64,000 nt of DNA from the NCBI RefSeq assembly GCF_051859345.1, contig NZ_JBHYFV010000002.1, positions 192,838 to 256,837 of the forward strand, in the 5' to 3' direction. Positions 47,660-56,066 of the stretch are shown here, in pieces (the first letter of the stretch is position 1; each line of letters opens with the position of its first letter). The notes below the pieces were generated by a model that saw only the letters and a program-made list of their open reading frames with translations, was not told where the DNA came from and ran no database searches. Source of the stretch: Marivita sp051859345. GTDB taxonomy: Bacteria; Pseudomonadota; Alphaproteobacteria; Rhodobacterales; Rhodobacteraceae. The position numbers and the translations under genes were made by a program.

Positions 47660-48229
47660 ATGTCTGACCTGATCGCAAAAGCCGCGATGGACCGACGTCT
47701 GGCCGAGATCGTCACCCCTGTCATCGAGGACATGGGATTCGAATTGGTGCGAATCCGGTTGATGAGCGGCAAGTTGGCCACGTTGCAGATCATGGCTGAA
47801 CGTCCTGAAGGCGGGATCGAAGTGGATGAATGCGCCGCCATCAGCACGGCGGTGAGCGCGACGTTGGATGTCGAGGACCCGATTCTCGACACCTACACTT
47901 TGGAAGTGTCGTCGCCGGGGATCGACCGGCCGCTGACGCGGCTCAAGGATTTCGACACGTTCGAGGGCTACGAAGCCAAGATCGAGACATCCGAGATGAT
48001 CGACGGGCGCAAGCGCTTCAAGGGCGTGTTGGCCGGTGTCGAGGGTGACGAGGTTCTGATCAATATCGACGAGGGCACGGTTGGACTCAAGTTCGACTGG
48101 CTGACCGATGCGAAGCTGGTGCTGACCGACGACCTGATCAAGGAAATGCTGAAGGCGCGAAAGGCCCAAGGCTTTGACGACAAACAATTTGACGACGTGA
48201 TTGAGGCCGAAGGGCCCGAAGAGGAGTAA
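47660..48229 (+). CDS. rimP: Ribosome maturation factor RimP
   Basis: 189 residues from the ATG at 47660 (a start eight codons earlier would overlap the terminator). It is a 30S assembly factor. The N-terminal domain shows IVTPVIEDMGFELVRIRL (17-34) and DVEDPILDTYTLEVSSPGIDRPL (70-92), the family signature with SSPGIDRPL. A C-terminal SH3-like domain follows (about 100-165). The acidic tail is longer than in E. coli. It is the first gene of rimP-nusA-ylxRQ-infB. Confidence 0.97.
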   Translation: MSDLIAKAAMDRRLAEIVTPVIEDMGFELVRIRLMSGKLATLQIMAERPEGGIEVDECAAISTAVSATLDVEDPILDTYTLEVSSPGIDRPLTRLKDFDTFEGYEAKIETSEMIDGRKRFKGVLAGVEGDEVLINIDEGTVGLKFDWLTDAKLVLTDDLIKEMLKARKAQGFDDKQFDDVIEAEGPEEE

Positions 48230-48234
48230 GACCG

Positions 48235-49926
48235 ATGGCAATCACCTCCGCCAACCAGTTGGAACTGTTGCAGACCGCCGAAGCGGTGGCGCGCGAAAAG
48301 ATGATCGACCCCGGTCTGGTTGTCGATGCGATGGAAGAAAGCCTCGCCCGTGCCGCGAAGTCGCGCTACGGGTCCGAGATGGACATTCGCGTGGCGATCG
48401 ACCGCAAGACCGGCCGCGCGACCTTTACCCGTGTGCGCACCGTGGTCGAGGATGAAGAGCTTGAGAACTACCAGTCGGAGTTCACCCCCGAGAGCGCCAA
48501 GCCCTATTTCGTTGCACCAAAGCCGACCCAGAATGCGGTCTGGCTGCGGGACGGGCAGCCGATCACCGACTTCGCAGCGCCTGCACAAGTAGGTGACAGC
48601 TTTGTCGAGGAAGTGCCGCCGGTGGAAATGGGCCGGATCGCGGCGCAATCCGCCAAGCAGGTGATCCTCCAGAAAGTACGCGAAGCCGAACGTGACCGCC
48701 AGTTCGAGGAATTCCAGGACCGCGCAGGCACCATCATCAACGGTGTGGTCAAGCGCGAGGAATACGGCAACGTCATCGTCGATGTGGGCCGGGGCGAAGG
48801 CATTCTGCGCCGCAACGAGAAGATCGGCCGCGAAAGCTATCGCAATGGCGACCGCATCCGTTGCTACATCAAGGATGTGCGTCGCGAAACACGCGGGCCG
48901 CAGATTTTCCTGAGCCGCACCGCGCCCGAGTTCATGGCCGAACTGTTCAAGATGGAAGTGCCGGAAATCTATGACGGCATCATCGAGATCAAGGCGGTTG
49001 CCCGTGATCCGGGATCGCGCGCCAAGATCGCGGTGATTTCCTATGACAACTCGATCGACCCTGTCGGTGCCTGTGTGGGTATGCGCGGCAGCCGGGTTCA
49101 GGCGGTCGTGAACGAGCTTCAGGGCGAGAAGATCGACATCATTCCGTGGAACGAGGACATTCCGACCTTCCTTGTGAACGCGCTTCAGCCTGCCGAAGTC
49201 AGCAAGGTGGTTCTCGACGAAGATGCCGAGCGCATCGAAGTTGTGGTCCCGGACGAGCAGTTGTCGCTGGCGATTGGTCGTCGTGGTCAGAACGTGCGTC
49301 TGGCATCGCAGCTGACAGGGCTTGATATCGACATCATGACCGAGGAAGAGGAATCGGCGCGTCGTCAGAAGGAATTCGAAGAGCGGACACGCCTGTTCAT
49401 GGACACGCTGGATCTTGACGAGTTCTTTGCACAGTTGCTGGTGTCCGAAGGATTCACCACGCTGGAAGAAGTGGCTTATGTCGAGGTTGATGAGCTTCTG
49501 GTCATCGACGGCGTGGACGAAGACACGGCCGAGGAATTGCAGACCCGTGCCCGCGAGAACCTTGAGGCACAGGCCAAGAAGGCGCTAGAAGCGGCGCGTG
49601 AACTGGGTGCCGAGGACAGCCTGATCGACTTTGAAGGCCTGACGCCCCAGATGATCGAAGTGCTGGCCAAGGATGGTGTCAAGACGCTTGAGGATTTCGC
49701 GACCTGCGCGGATTGGGAACTGGCCGGTGGCTGGACCACGGTTGATGGCGAACGTCATAAGGACGAGGGTCTGCTTGAACCCTTCGACATGTCGCTGGAA
49801 GAGGCGCAGCATCTGGTCATGACCGCCCGCGTTCTTCTGGGCTGGGTTGATCCAACCGAGCTTGAGGCAACGGACGACGAAGACGCCGATACCGAACTGG
49901 ACGACGTGGAAGAAGAGCAGGCCTGA
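48235..49926 (+). CDS. nusA: Transcription termination/antitermination factor NusA
   Basis: 563 residues. Domain order: N-terminal RNA-polymerase-binding domain (1 to about 125), S1 domain (about 135-200; GTIINGVVKREEYGNVIVDVG), two KH domains (KMEVPEIYDGIIEIKAVARDPGSRAKIAV, GACVGMRGSRVQAVVNELQGEKIDIIPWNED; landmarks only) and an acidic C-terminal region with helix-hairpin-helix repeats (DEFFAQLLVSEGFTTLEEVAYV and EVLAKDGVKTLEDFATCAD). It modulates pausing, intrinsic termination and rRNA antitermination. It starts 6 nt after the rimP stop. Confidence 0.98.
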   Translation: MAITSANQLELLQTAEAVAREKMIDPGLVVDAMEESLARAAKSRYGSEMDIRVAIDRKTGRATFTRVRTVVEDEELENYQSEFTPESAKPYFVAPKPTQNAVWLRDGQPITDFAAPAQVGDSFVEEVPPVEMGRIAAQSAKQVILQKVREAERDRQFEEFQDRAGTIINGVVKREEYGNVIVDVGRGEGILRRNEKIGRESYRNGDRIRCYIKDVRRETRGPQIFLSRTAPEFMAELFKMEVPEIYDGIIEIKAVARDPGSRAKIAVISYDNSIDPVGACVGMRGSRVQAVVNELQGEKIDIIPWNEDIPTFLVNALQPAEVSKVVLDEDAERIEVVVPDEQLSLAIGRRGQNVRLASQLTGLDIDIMTEEEESARRQKEFEERTRLFMDTLDLDEFFAQLLVSEGFTTLEEVAYVEVDELLVIDGVDEDTAEELQTRARENLEAQAKKALEAARELGAEDSLIDFEGLTPQMIEVLAKDGVKTLEDFATCADWELAGGWTTVDGERHKDEGLLEPFDMSLEEAQHLVMTARVLLGWVDPTELEATDDEDADTELDDVEEEQA

Positions 49927-49958
49927 CCTGCGCAACAGAAATAGGGACGACGACACAG

Positions 49959-50606
49959 GTGACACGCGGCGGAAAAGACAAGGATCGGGAAAGTGGCCCG
50001 GAGCGCAAATGTATTGCGACCGGAGAGGTGCGCCCGAAATCCGAGCTGATCCGCTTTGTCGTCGGACCGGACAATAAGCTTTTCCCGGATCTGGCAGGTA
50101 AACTGCCCGGTCGGGGAATTTGGGTCACGGCAGAGCGCGCCGCCCTTGAAAAAGCGATCAAGAAGAACATGTTTCAACGGGCGGCGCGAACCGAGCTGAG
50201 CGTGTCTGGCACCCTTGTCAGCGATCTTGAGCAGCAGCTTGCGCGCCGTGTTGTCGATCTGATAAGTCTTAGCCGCAAATCCGGCGTTGCGATCTCGGGC
50301 TATGAAAAAGTCAAGGATGCCCTGTCCAAGGAAACGGCAGAGGTGCTTCTGCAGGCCGAGGACGGATCAAGCCGCGGGAAATCAAAACTAAGTACTCCGC
50401 ATTTTGGCCATTACATTGGCTGGCTTACGGCAGATGAGCTTGGAATGGCCTTTGGTCGACAAACTGTGATACATGCCGCGCTTGGTGCTGGTGGACTCAC
50501 GCAACGTGTTGTAGAGGAAGCGCAAAGATTGAAGGGCTTTCGCATCGGAACGTCTGATGCAAAGACAGTGGCAGGGGCCGCTGGGAAGGAAAAAAGAGCT
50601 AAATGA
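49959..50606 (+). CDS. Fused YlxR-YlxQ RNA-binding protein (DUF448 + L7Ae-like)
   Basis: 215 residues, GTG start at 49959. The N-terminal YlxR/DUF448 domain (about 15-85) contains RKCIATGEVRPKSELIRFVV (17-36) and LPGRGIWVTAERAALEKAI. The C-terminal domain (about 90-200) is L7Ae/YlxQ-like: LISLSRKSGVAISGYEKVKDAL, VLLQAEDGSSRGK and FGRQTVIHAALGAGG. In Firmicutes these are two adjacent genes between nusA and infB; here they are one polypeptide. YlxR is now linked to RNase P regulation (RnpM), while L7Ae domains bind kink-turn RNA. ATGA overlap with infB. Confidence 0.88.
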   Translation: MTRGGKDKDRESGPERKCIATGEVRPKSELIRFVVGPDNKLFPDLAGKLPGRGIWVTAERAALEKAIKKNMFQRAARTELSVSGTLVSDLEQQLARRVVDLISLSRKSGVAISGYEKVKDALSKETAEVLLQAEDGSSRGKSKLSTPHFGHYIGWLTADELGMAFGRQTVIHAALGAGGLTQRVVEEAQRLKGFRIGTSDAKTVAGAAGKEKRAK

Positions 50607-53092
50607 GCGATAACGACGGCAAAAAGACTTTGGGTTTGCGCGGCGGCGGTCCCCGGTCAGGGAACGTAAAGCAGAGCTTCAGCCATGGACGCACCAAAAA
50701 CGTCGTGGTGGAGACCAAGCGCAAGCGCGTTGTGGTGCCGAAACCCAATGCAGTGAAAGGTGGGACCGAAGGGTCTGCCAAAGCGGCGGTTGCAGCTTCG
50801 GGGAACAAACGTCCGGCCGGGATTTCCGATGCCGAGATGGAGCGCCGTCTGAAGGCTTTGCAGGCCGCGAAGGCGCGCGAAGGCGAAGAAGCCGCGGCCC
50901 GCGAGGCCGAAGAAAAGGCACGCGCCGAGGAACGTGAGCGGATGCGTGCCGAGAAAGACGCCAAGGAGCGCGAACAGCGCGAGGCGGAAGAAAAGGCCCG
51001 CAAGAGAGCGGAAGACGAAGAGCGCAAGGCGCGCGAAGCGGCGGAAGCCGCCAAGCAAGCCGCGGAAGGTCCGCCGGTTGATGCACCTGCTGCGCGCCAG
51101 CCGTCAGGTGGACCCAAGCCCGCACAGGCCGCGCCGCGCAAAACAGATCGTGAACGCGAGGACCGTGGTCGTCGCAAGGCCGACGATGCGGGACGCCGGT
51201 CCGGCAAGCTGACACTGAACCAGGCTCTTGGCGGTGAAGGTGGACGTCAGAAGTCCATGGCCGCGATGAAGCGCAAGCAGGAGCGTGCGCGGCAGAAAGC
51301 CATGGGCGGCAGCCAGCCGCGCGAAAAGGTCATGCGTGACGTCAGGCTGCCGGAAGCGATCACCGTTGCCGAACTGGCCAACCGTATGGCCGAACGTGTG
51401 GGTGACGTGGTGAAATCGCTGATGAACAGCGGGATCATGGCGACGCAGAACCAGACGATCGACGCCGATACGGCAGAGCTCATCATCGAAGAGTTCGGCC
51501 ACCGGGTGACACGCGTGTCCGACGCGGACGTGGAAGACGTGATCAAGGAAGTTGTGGATGCGGACGAAGATCTGCAACCCCGGCCTCCGGTCATCACCAT
51601 CATGGGCCACGTTGACCACGGCAAGACATCGCTTCTGGATGCCATTCGCGAAACGAATGTCACCTCTGGCGAAGCGGGTGGAATCACGCAGCATATCGGT
51701 GCCTATCAGGTCACGACCAAAGACGGATCCGTCTTGTCGTTCCTCGACACACCGGGCCACGCGGCGTTTACGTCCATGCGGTCACGCGGTGCGCAGGTGA
51801 CGGATATCGTCGTTCTGGTTGTTGCTGCGGATGACGCAGTGATGCCGCAGACGATCGAAGCGATTGCCCACGCGAAGGCGGCCAAGGTGCCCATGATCGT
51901 GGCGATCAACAAGGTCGACAAGCCCAGTGCAAACCCGACAAAGGTCCGGACCGATCTGTTGCAGCACGAAGTGGTTGTGGAACAGATGTCCGGTGATGTG
52001 CAGGATGTCGAAGTCTCTGCCATCTCGGGACAAGGTCTGCCGGAGCTTCTTGAAGCCATCGCGCTTCAGGCTGAAATCCTCGAACTCAAGGCCAACCCGA
52101 ACCGGGCGGCCCAAGGTGCGGTGATCGAAGCGCAGCTGGACGTGGGCCGTGGCCCCGTGGCGACGGTTCTGGTTCAGAACGGCACGCTGCGTCAGGGCGA
52201 TATCTTTGTTGTGGGCGAGCAGTACGGCAAGGTGCGTGCGCTGATCAACGACAAGGGTGAACGCGTCAAGGAAGCGGGGCCGTCTGTCCCCGTCGAGGTT
52301 CTTGGTCTGAACGGCACACCCGAAGCGGGTGACGTGCTGAACGTGACCGAGACCGAAGCGCAGGCGCGCGAGATCGCGGAATATCGTGGCAACGTCGCCA
52401 AGGAAAAGCGTGCGGCACTGGGTGCGGCGACGACCCTGGAACAGCTGATGCAAAAGGCCAAGGAAGACGAGAACGTTTCGGAGCTTCCGATTCTCGTCAA
52501 GGCGGATGTGCAGGGCTCGGCCGAAGCCATCGTTCAGGCGATGGAGAAGATCGGCAACGACGAAGTGCGCGTGCGGGTTCTTCATTCGGGTGTGGGTGCG
52601 ATCACGGAAACCGATATCGGCCTTGCCGAAGCGTCGGGGGCGCCGGTGTTCGGGTTCAACGTGCGTGCAAATACGTCGGCGCGAAACACGGCCAACCAGA
52701 AGGGTGTGGAAATCCGCTATTACAGCGTGATCTACGATCTTGTGGACGACGTGAAGGCGGCGGCCTCGGGCCTGCTGAGTGCCGAGATCAAGGAGACCTT
52801 TATCGGCTATGCCGAGATCAAGGACGTCTTCAAGGTGTCGAACGTGGGCAAGGTTGCCGGCTGTCTGGTCACCGAAGGCATTGCCCGCCGCAGTGCCGGT
52901 GTCCGTCTGCTGCGCGACAACGTGGTGATCCACGAAGGCACGCTCAAGACACTGAAACGCTTCAAGGACGAAGTGGCCGAAGTGCAGTCGGGTCAGGAAT
53001 GCGGTATGGCCTTCGAGAATTACGAAGATGTTCGCGCAGGCGACGTGATCGAGATTTTCGAGCGGACCGAAGTGGAACGTGCGCTGGACTGA
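50603..53092 (+). CDS. infB: Translation initiation factor IF-2
   Basis: 829 residues. The N-terminal region (about 75-230) is a long Glu/Ala/Arg/Lys charged segment, then IF2_N. The G domain has G1 GHVDHGKTS (335-343), G2 near GGITQHIGAY, G3 DTPGHAAF and G4 NKVDKP. Domains II, III and IV follow, ending FENYEDVRAGDVIEIFE. It places initiator fMet-tRNA on the 30S subunit with GTP hydrolysis. It is the last gene of the operon and is followed by a strong terminator. Confidence 0.99.
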   Translation: MSDNDGKKTLGLRGGGPRSGNVKQSFSHGRTKNVVVETKRKRVVVPKPNAVKGGTEGSAKAAVAASGNKRPAGISDAEMERRLKALQAAKAREGEEAAAREAEEKARAEERERMRAEKDAKEREQREAEEKARKRAEDEERKAREAAEAAKQAAEGPPVDAPAARQPSGGPKPAQAAPRKTDREREDRGRRKADDAGRRSGKLTLNQALGGEGGRQKSMAAMKRKQERARQKAMGGSQPREKVMRDVRLPEAITVAELANRMAERVGDVVKSLMNSGIMATQNQTIDADTAELIIEEFGHRVTRVSDADVEDVIKEVVDADEDLQPRPPVITIMGHVDHGKTSLLDAIRETNVTSGEAGGITQHIGAYQVTTKDGSVLSFLDTPGHAAFTSMRSRGAQVTDIVVLVVAADDAVMPQTIEAIAHAKAAKVPMIVAINKVDKPSANPTKVRTDLLQHEVVVEQMSGDVQDVEVSAISGQGLPELLEAIALQAEILELKANPNRAAQGAVIEAQLDVGRGPVATVLVQNGTLRQGDIFVVGEQYGKVRALINDKGERVKEAGPSVPVEVLGLNGTPEAGDVLNVTETEAQAREIAEYRGNVAKEKRAALGAATTLEQLMQKAKEDENVSELPILVKADVQGSAEAIVQAMEKIGNDEVRVRVLHSGVGAITETDIGLAEASGAPVFGFNVRANTSARNTANQKGVEIRYYSVIYDLVDDVKAAASGLLSAEIKETFIGYAEIKDVFKVSNVGKVAGCLVTEGIARRSAGVRLLRDNVVIHEGTLKTLKRFKDEVAEVQSGQECGMAFENYEDVRAGDVIEIFERTEVERALD

Positions 53093-53113
53093 GGTCCGGA
53101 CAACTGGACATAG

Positions 53114-53142
53114 AAAAGGGCAGCTGTGAGGCTGCCCTTTTT
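53114..53142. terminator. Terminator of the rimP-infB operon
   Basis: AAAAGGGCAGC (53114-53124) pairs perfectly with GCTGCCCTTTT (53131-53141) around a 6-nt loop; T residues lie on both sides, so it probably works for the convergent minus-strand gene as well. Confidence 0.9.
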
Positions 53143-53163
53143 CGTGTCCGCCGCGTGACTTGT

Positions 53164-53298
53164 TTACGCGCCGCTGAGAACCGGAAGTCCGGTAAAGATC
53201 CGGTTTCCGACACGCACGCAGATACGCCCATCGGGCAGTGTCTTCTCGAGAATGCCCTGCACGGACATGCAACTTCCGACGATGATTGTCTTCAACAC
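53164..53298 (-). CDS. Small 44-residue protein of unknown function
   Basis: Starts at GTG 53298, with GGGGGAGAG upstream (TTG at 53295 is equally possible). The peptide begins LKTIIVGSCMSVQGILEKTL and continues PDGRICVRVGNRIFTGLPV, a compact pattern of alternating strands with two Cys that looks like a small beta-barrel or ribbon. No signal peptide. Its codon use matches the surroundings. It is convergent with infB and followed by the shared terminator. I recall similar short proteins in other Rhodobacterales, but cannot verify them here. Confidence 0.5.
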   Translation of the reverse strand: MLKTIIVGSCMSVQGILEKTLPDGRICVRVGNRIFTGLPVLSGA

Positions 53299-53404
53299 GT
53301 CAACTCTCCCCCAAGGTCTGACAATATCTAGGTAGATTGTCGCCAAAATCATTACCAGTGGAAATCTTCCGCCGAGACAGCGCATGCGACGAAAGTGGCT
53401 ATCT

Positions 53405-53803
53405 TTAGAGCCAATCGCGCAGGATCGGGATCAGGGGGATGTCCGCCGGAGGCATGGGATAGTCCTTGAGTTGGTTCGCCCGCACCCATTTGATTGCCTG
53501 ACCCTCTTTCGATTCGGGGGTGCCTTTCCATTTCCGGCAGGCAAAGAGCGGCATCAGCAGATGGAATGACTCGTAGCTGTGCGACGCGAATGTGAGCGGG
53601 GCCAGACAGCTTTCCCAGGTGTCGATCCCGAGCTCTTCCTGCAATTCGAGGATCAGGGCCTGTTCCGGGGTCTCGGATGGCTCGACCTTGCCGCCGGGAA
53701 ATTCCCAGAGACCGGCCATGGATTTGCCTTCGGGGCGTTGAGCCAGAAGGATGCGTCCGTCAGGGTCGATCAGGGCGACGGCGGAAACCAGAACGATCTT
53801 CAC
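53405..53803 (-). CDS. mutT: MutT-type Nudix hydrolase (substituted Nudix Arg)
   Basis: 132 residues, aligning with E. coli MutT (8-oxo-dGTP diphosphatase) from the first residues (MKIVLVSAVALIDPDGRILL). The Nudix box runs 38-60: G38, E44, E53, E56 and E57 are all in place, but position 52, Arg in the consensus REUxEE, is Leu here (codon CTC, one base from CGC). WEFPGGKVEPSE and the downstream region LLMPLFACRKW are typical of MutT. It is the third gene of ppiC-argJ-mutT, starting 3 nt from argJ. Sanitising the nucleotide pool is the likely role; the Arg change may reduce or alter activity. Confidence 0.88.
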   Translation of the reverse strand: MKIVLVSAVALIDPDGRILLAQRPEGKSMAGLWEFPGGKVEPSETPEQALILELQEELGIDTWESCLAPLTFASHSYESFHLLMPLFACRKWKGTPESKEGQAIKWVRANQLKDYPMPPADIPLIPILRDWL

Positions 53804-53806
53804 GGT

Positions 53807-55036
53807 TCAGGACCGGTAATCCGCGTTGATCGAGATGTAGCCGTGGGTCAGGTCACAGGTCCAGACAGTTGCGGCACCCTCACCCATGCCCAGATCGACG
53901 GTCATGGAGATGTTTTGTTCCTTCATGATCGCCGCGCCCTGCTCTTCGCGGTAGTCGGGATCGACCCAGCCGTTGCTGGCAACTTTGACATCGCCGAACG
54001 AGATACTGAGCGTGTCGCGATCAGCGGGCGCACCGGATTTGCCGATCGCCATGACAACGCGGCCCCAGTTGGGATCTTCACCCGCGATGGCGGTTTTCAC
54101 CAGCGGGGAATTGGCGATGGCCATGGCGTGGGTCTTGGCGTCGGCGTTGTTGAGTGCGCCGGTGACGGTGATTTCCACAAACTTGGTCGCGCCTTCGCCG
54201 TCGCGGACTACCTGATGTGCGAGGTCTTGCATAACGTGGTGCAGGCCATCGCGGAACGCGGTGTCATCGTCTCTCACGGACACGCCGGATGCGCCTGTCG
54301 CGGCGACCAGAAGCGTGTCGGAGGTGGACGTGTCGCTGTCGACGGTGATGCTGTTGAAAGTCTTTTCGTTGAGCGCAGAGACCAGCGATTGCAGATCGGT
54401 CTGGGCGATCCTGGCGTCTGTGAAGATGTAGACCAGCATCGTCGCCATATTGGGCGCGATCATGCCCGACCCTTTGGCGATGCCTGCAATGGTCACAGAA
54501 CCACCGGGCAGGTCCACGCGCGTGGTTGCGCCCTTGGCGAAGGTGTCGGTGGTCATGATCGCCTTGGCAGCCGCGGGCAATCCCGCCTCGTCAAGAGTGT
54601 CGTAGAGCTCCTGCACCTTGGCCTGAATGCGGTCATGCGGAAGGCGTTCGCCGATGACACCCGTCGAGCTGGTGAAGACGCGTGTGGTCGAGAGGCCGGC
54701 AACGCGCGCGACCTCGGCACAGATGGCTTGGACCGACTCGTCCCCTGCCCGCCCGGTGAAGGCGTTGGAATTGCCGGAATTGACGATGATCGCCGCTCCC
54801 GTGTCGTCCCCCAGGCGGATTTTCGACTGGCAGTCCAACACGTTGGCAGAGCGTGTGGCAGACTTGGTGAAGGCGCCCGCCACACAGCTTCCGGGATCGA
54901 GCATAGCCAGCATCACGTCGGTTCGCCCGGCGTATTTCACGCCCGCCGCAGCGGTTGCAAATCGTGCGCCCTTGATGACGGGCAGGTCCGGGAAACTGGC
55001 GGGTGCCAGCGGGGAGACCGATGTGATCTTGGCCAA
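53807..55036 (-). CDS. argJ: Bifunctional glutamate N-acetyltransferase / ornithine acetyltransferase
   Basis: 409 residues, starting with TTG at 55036, which has GGAGGAATAAACC upstream and overlaps the end of ppiC's signal context. It recycles the acetyl group between N-acetylornithine and glutamate in cyclic arginine synthesis. The precursor is self-cleaved before the nucleophilic Thr199 in KGSGMIAPNMATML (Ala198/Thr199), giving alpha and beta chains. Other conserved blocks are FTSSTGVIGERLP (121-133) and VNSGNSNAFTG (85-95). It belongs to the operon ppiC-argJ-mutT. Confidence 0.97.
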   Translation of the reverse strand: MAKITSVSPLAPASFPDLPVIKGARFATAAAGVKYAGRTDVMLAMLDPGSCVAGAFTKSATRSANVLDCQSKIRLGDDTGAAIIVNSGNSNAFTGRAGDESVQAICAEVARVAGLSTTRVFTSSTGVIGERLPHDRIQAKVQELYDTLDEAGLPAAAKAIMTTDTFAKGATTRVDLPGGSVTIAGIAKGSGMIAPNMATMLVYIFTDARIAQTDLQSLVSALNEKTFNSITVDSDTSTSDTLLVAATGASGVSVRDDDTAFRDGLHHVMQDLAHQVVRDGEGATKFVEITVTGALNNADAKTHAMAIANSPLVKTAIAGEDPNWGRVVMAIGKSGAPADRDTLSISFGDVKVASNGWVDPDYREEQGAAIMKEQNISMTVDLGMGEGAATVWTCDLTHGYISINADYRS

Positions 55037-55039
55037 GGT

Positions 55040-55891
55040 TTATTCCTCCAGAAGGTCGATATTGCTGAGGATCGAGGTGTCCACCTCTTCCTTGGCGGTG
55101 CGTGTGATGTCGGCAGCGTTGGTCAGTTCGTCGATCTTTTGGCTGACGGCGTTCTGGCTCAGGATACCTTCAAGCTCGCCGCGCACGGCGTCCAGTTCGG
55201 GGGCTTCCTGATTGCGCTTTTCGTTTAGAGTGATGACGTGCCAGCCGAATTGGGTCTGGACCGGTTCAGAGAGTGCGCCAACCTCCATCGCTTCGACAGC
55301 GGTCTGGAATTCCGGAACCATCATACCCGCGCCAAACCAGCCCAGCTGACCACCGTTCGGGCCGGACGGACCGGTGGATTTTTCACGCGCAACTTCGGCA
55401 AAGTCCGCGCCGCCGTTCAATTCTTCGACAATGGCCGCCGCTTCTTCCTGTGTTTCAACAAGGATGTGCGAGGCGTTGAATTCTTCGGTTGGGTCACCCT
55501 GAAGGTAGGTTTCTTCGTAAAGAGCCTGAACAGCTTCGTCCGTGACGGCCTCATCGACAAGACCTTCGATGGCTTGAGCAGCGAAAAGCGCGCGGCGTTC
55601 GTTTTCAAGAGCAAGCTGAACGCGACGGTTTTCTTCACCTGTTTCAAGTTCGCTCAGCACGCTTTGCTGCACGATCTGGTCCAGGATGCCGTCCCACAGA
55701 ACCTCATCGGGTAGTTGCTGATACTGCTCTGGCAGCGACGCGCGCACCATGAGCATGTGGCCCAACGTGATCTCGGTGCCATTGACCGTGGCCATTACAG
55801 AGTCGGCGGTCAGCGTGTCCTGCGCCTGAACCGGCAGGGCCAGCATCAGGGCGAACGCGCTTGCGGACATTTTTGCGATGAGATTCGTCAT
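55040..55891 (-). CDS. Parvulin-type peptidyl-prolyl isomerase, exported
   Basis: 283 residues from the ATG at 55891, with GGAAGGA upstream. Signal peptide LIAKMSASAFALMLALPVQAQ (4-24 in outline), a SurA/PrsA-like N-domain (VMATVNGTEITLGHMLMVR), then the parvulin domain (about 137-230) with FNASHILVETQEEAAAIVEEL, GPSGPNGGQLGWFGAGMMVPEF and TQFGWHVITLNEKR. It assists folding of outer-membrane or periplasmic proteins. Divergent from secA and first in the argJ operon, which is unlike its role but common in this order. Confidence 0.9.
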   Translation of the reverse strand: MTNLIAKMSASAFALMLALPVQAQDTLTADSVMATVNGTEITLGHMLMVRASLPEQYQQLPDEVLWDGILDQIVQQSVLSELETGEENRRVQLALENERRALFAAQAIEGLVDEAVTDEAVQALYEETYLQGDPTEEFNASHILVETQEEAAAIVEELNGGADFAEVAREKSTGPSGPNGGQLGWFGAGMMVPEFQTAVEAMEVGALSEPVQTQFGWHVITLNEKRNQEAPELDAVRGELEGILSQNAVSQKIDELTNAADITRTAKEEVDTSILSNIDLLEE

Positions 55892-55931
55892 GTTTGATCC
55901 TTCCAGAGCCGCCCGTGCAGTCGGGGCGACA

Positions 55932-55960
55932 TTGACAGTGTATTTCCCTGACCTTACATC
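55932..55960 (+). promoter_or_regulatory. Candidate sigma-70 promoter for secA
   Basis: Perfect -35 TTGACA (55932-55937), 17-bp spacer, -10 TACATC (55955-55960), 107 bp before the secA start in the gap shared with the divergent ppiC gene. The -10 is a weak match. Confidence 0.45.
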
Positions 55961-56066
55961 GCCACAAGGCGCTGCAAGGCCAGTCGTTCCCCTGTGACAT
56001 ATGGGCTGTGTGCGAGGCGGGCAAGCAGATGCCGCACACGAAGATGTCAAACCTGAAAGAGAGACC

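Noticed and set aside
47416..47667. Small ORF spanning the tamB end and rimP leader
   Set aside because: It crosses the terminator and promoter, has no binding site and no plausible protein composition.
53579..55228. 549-codon open frame antisense to argJ and mutT
   Set aside because: The sense strand encodes argJ with all motifs; the antisense frame is composition-driven and has no recognisable domain.
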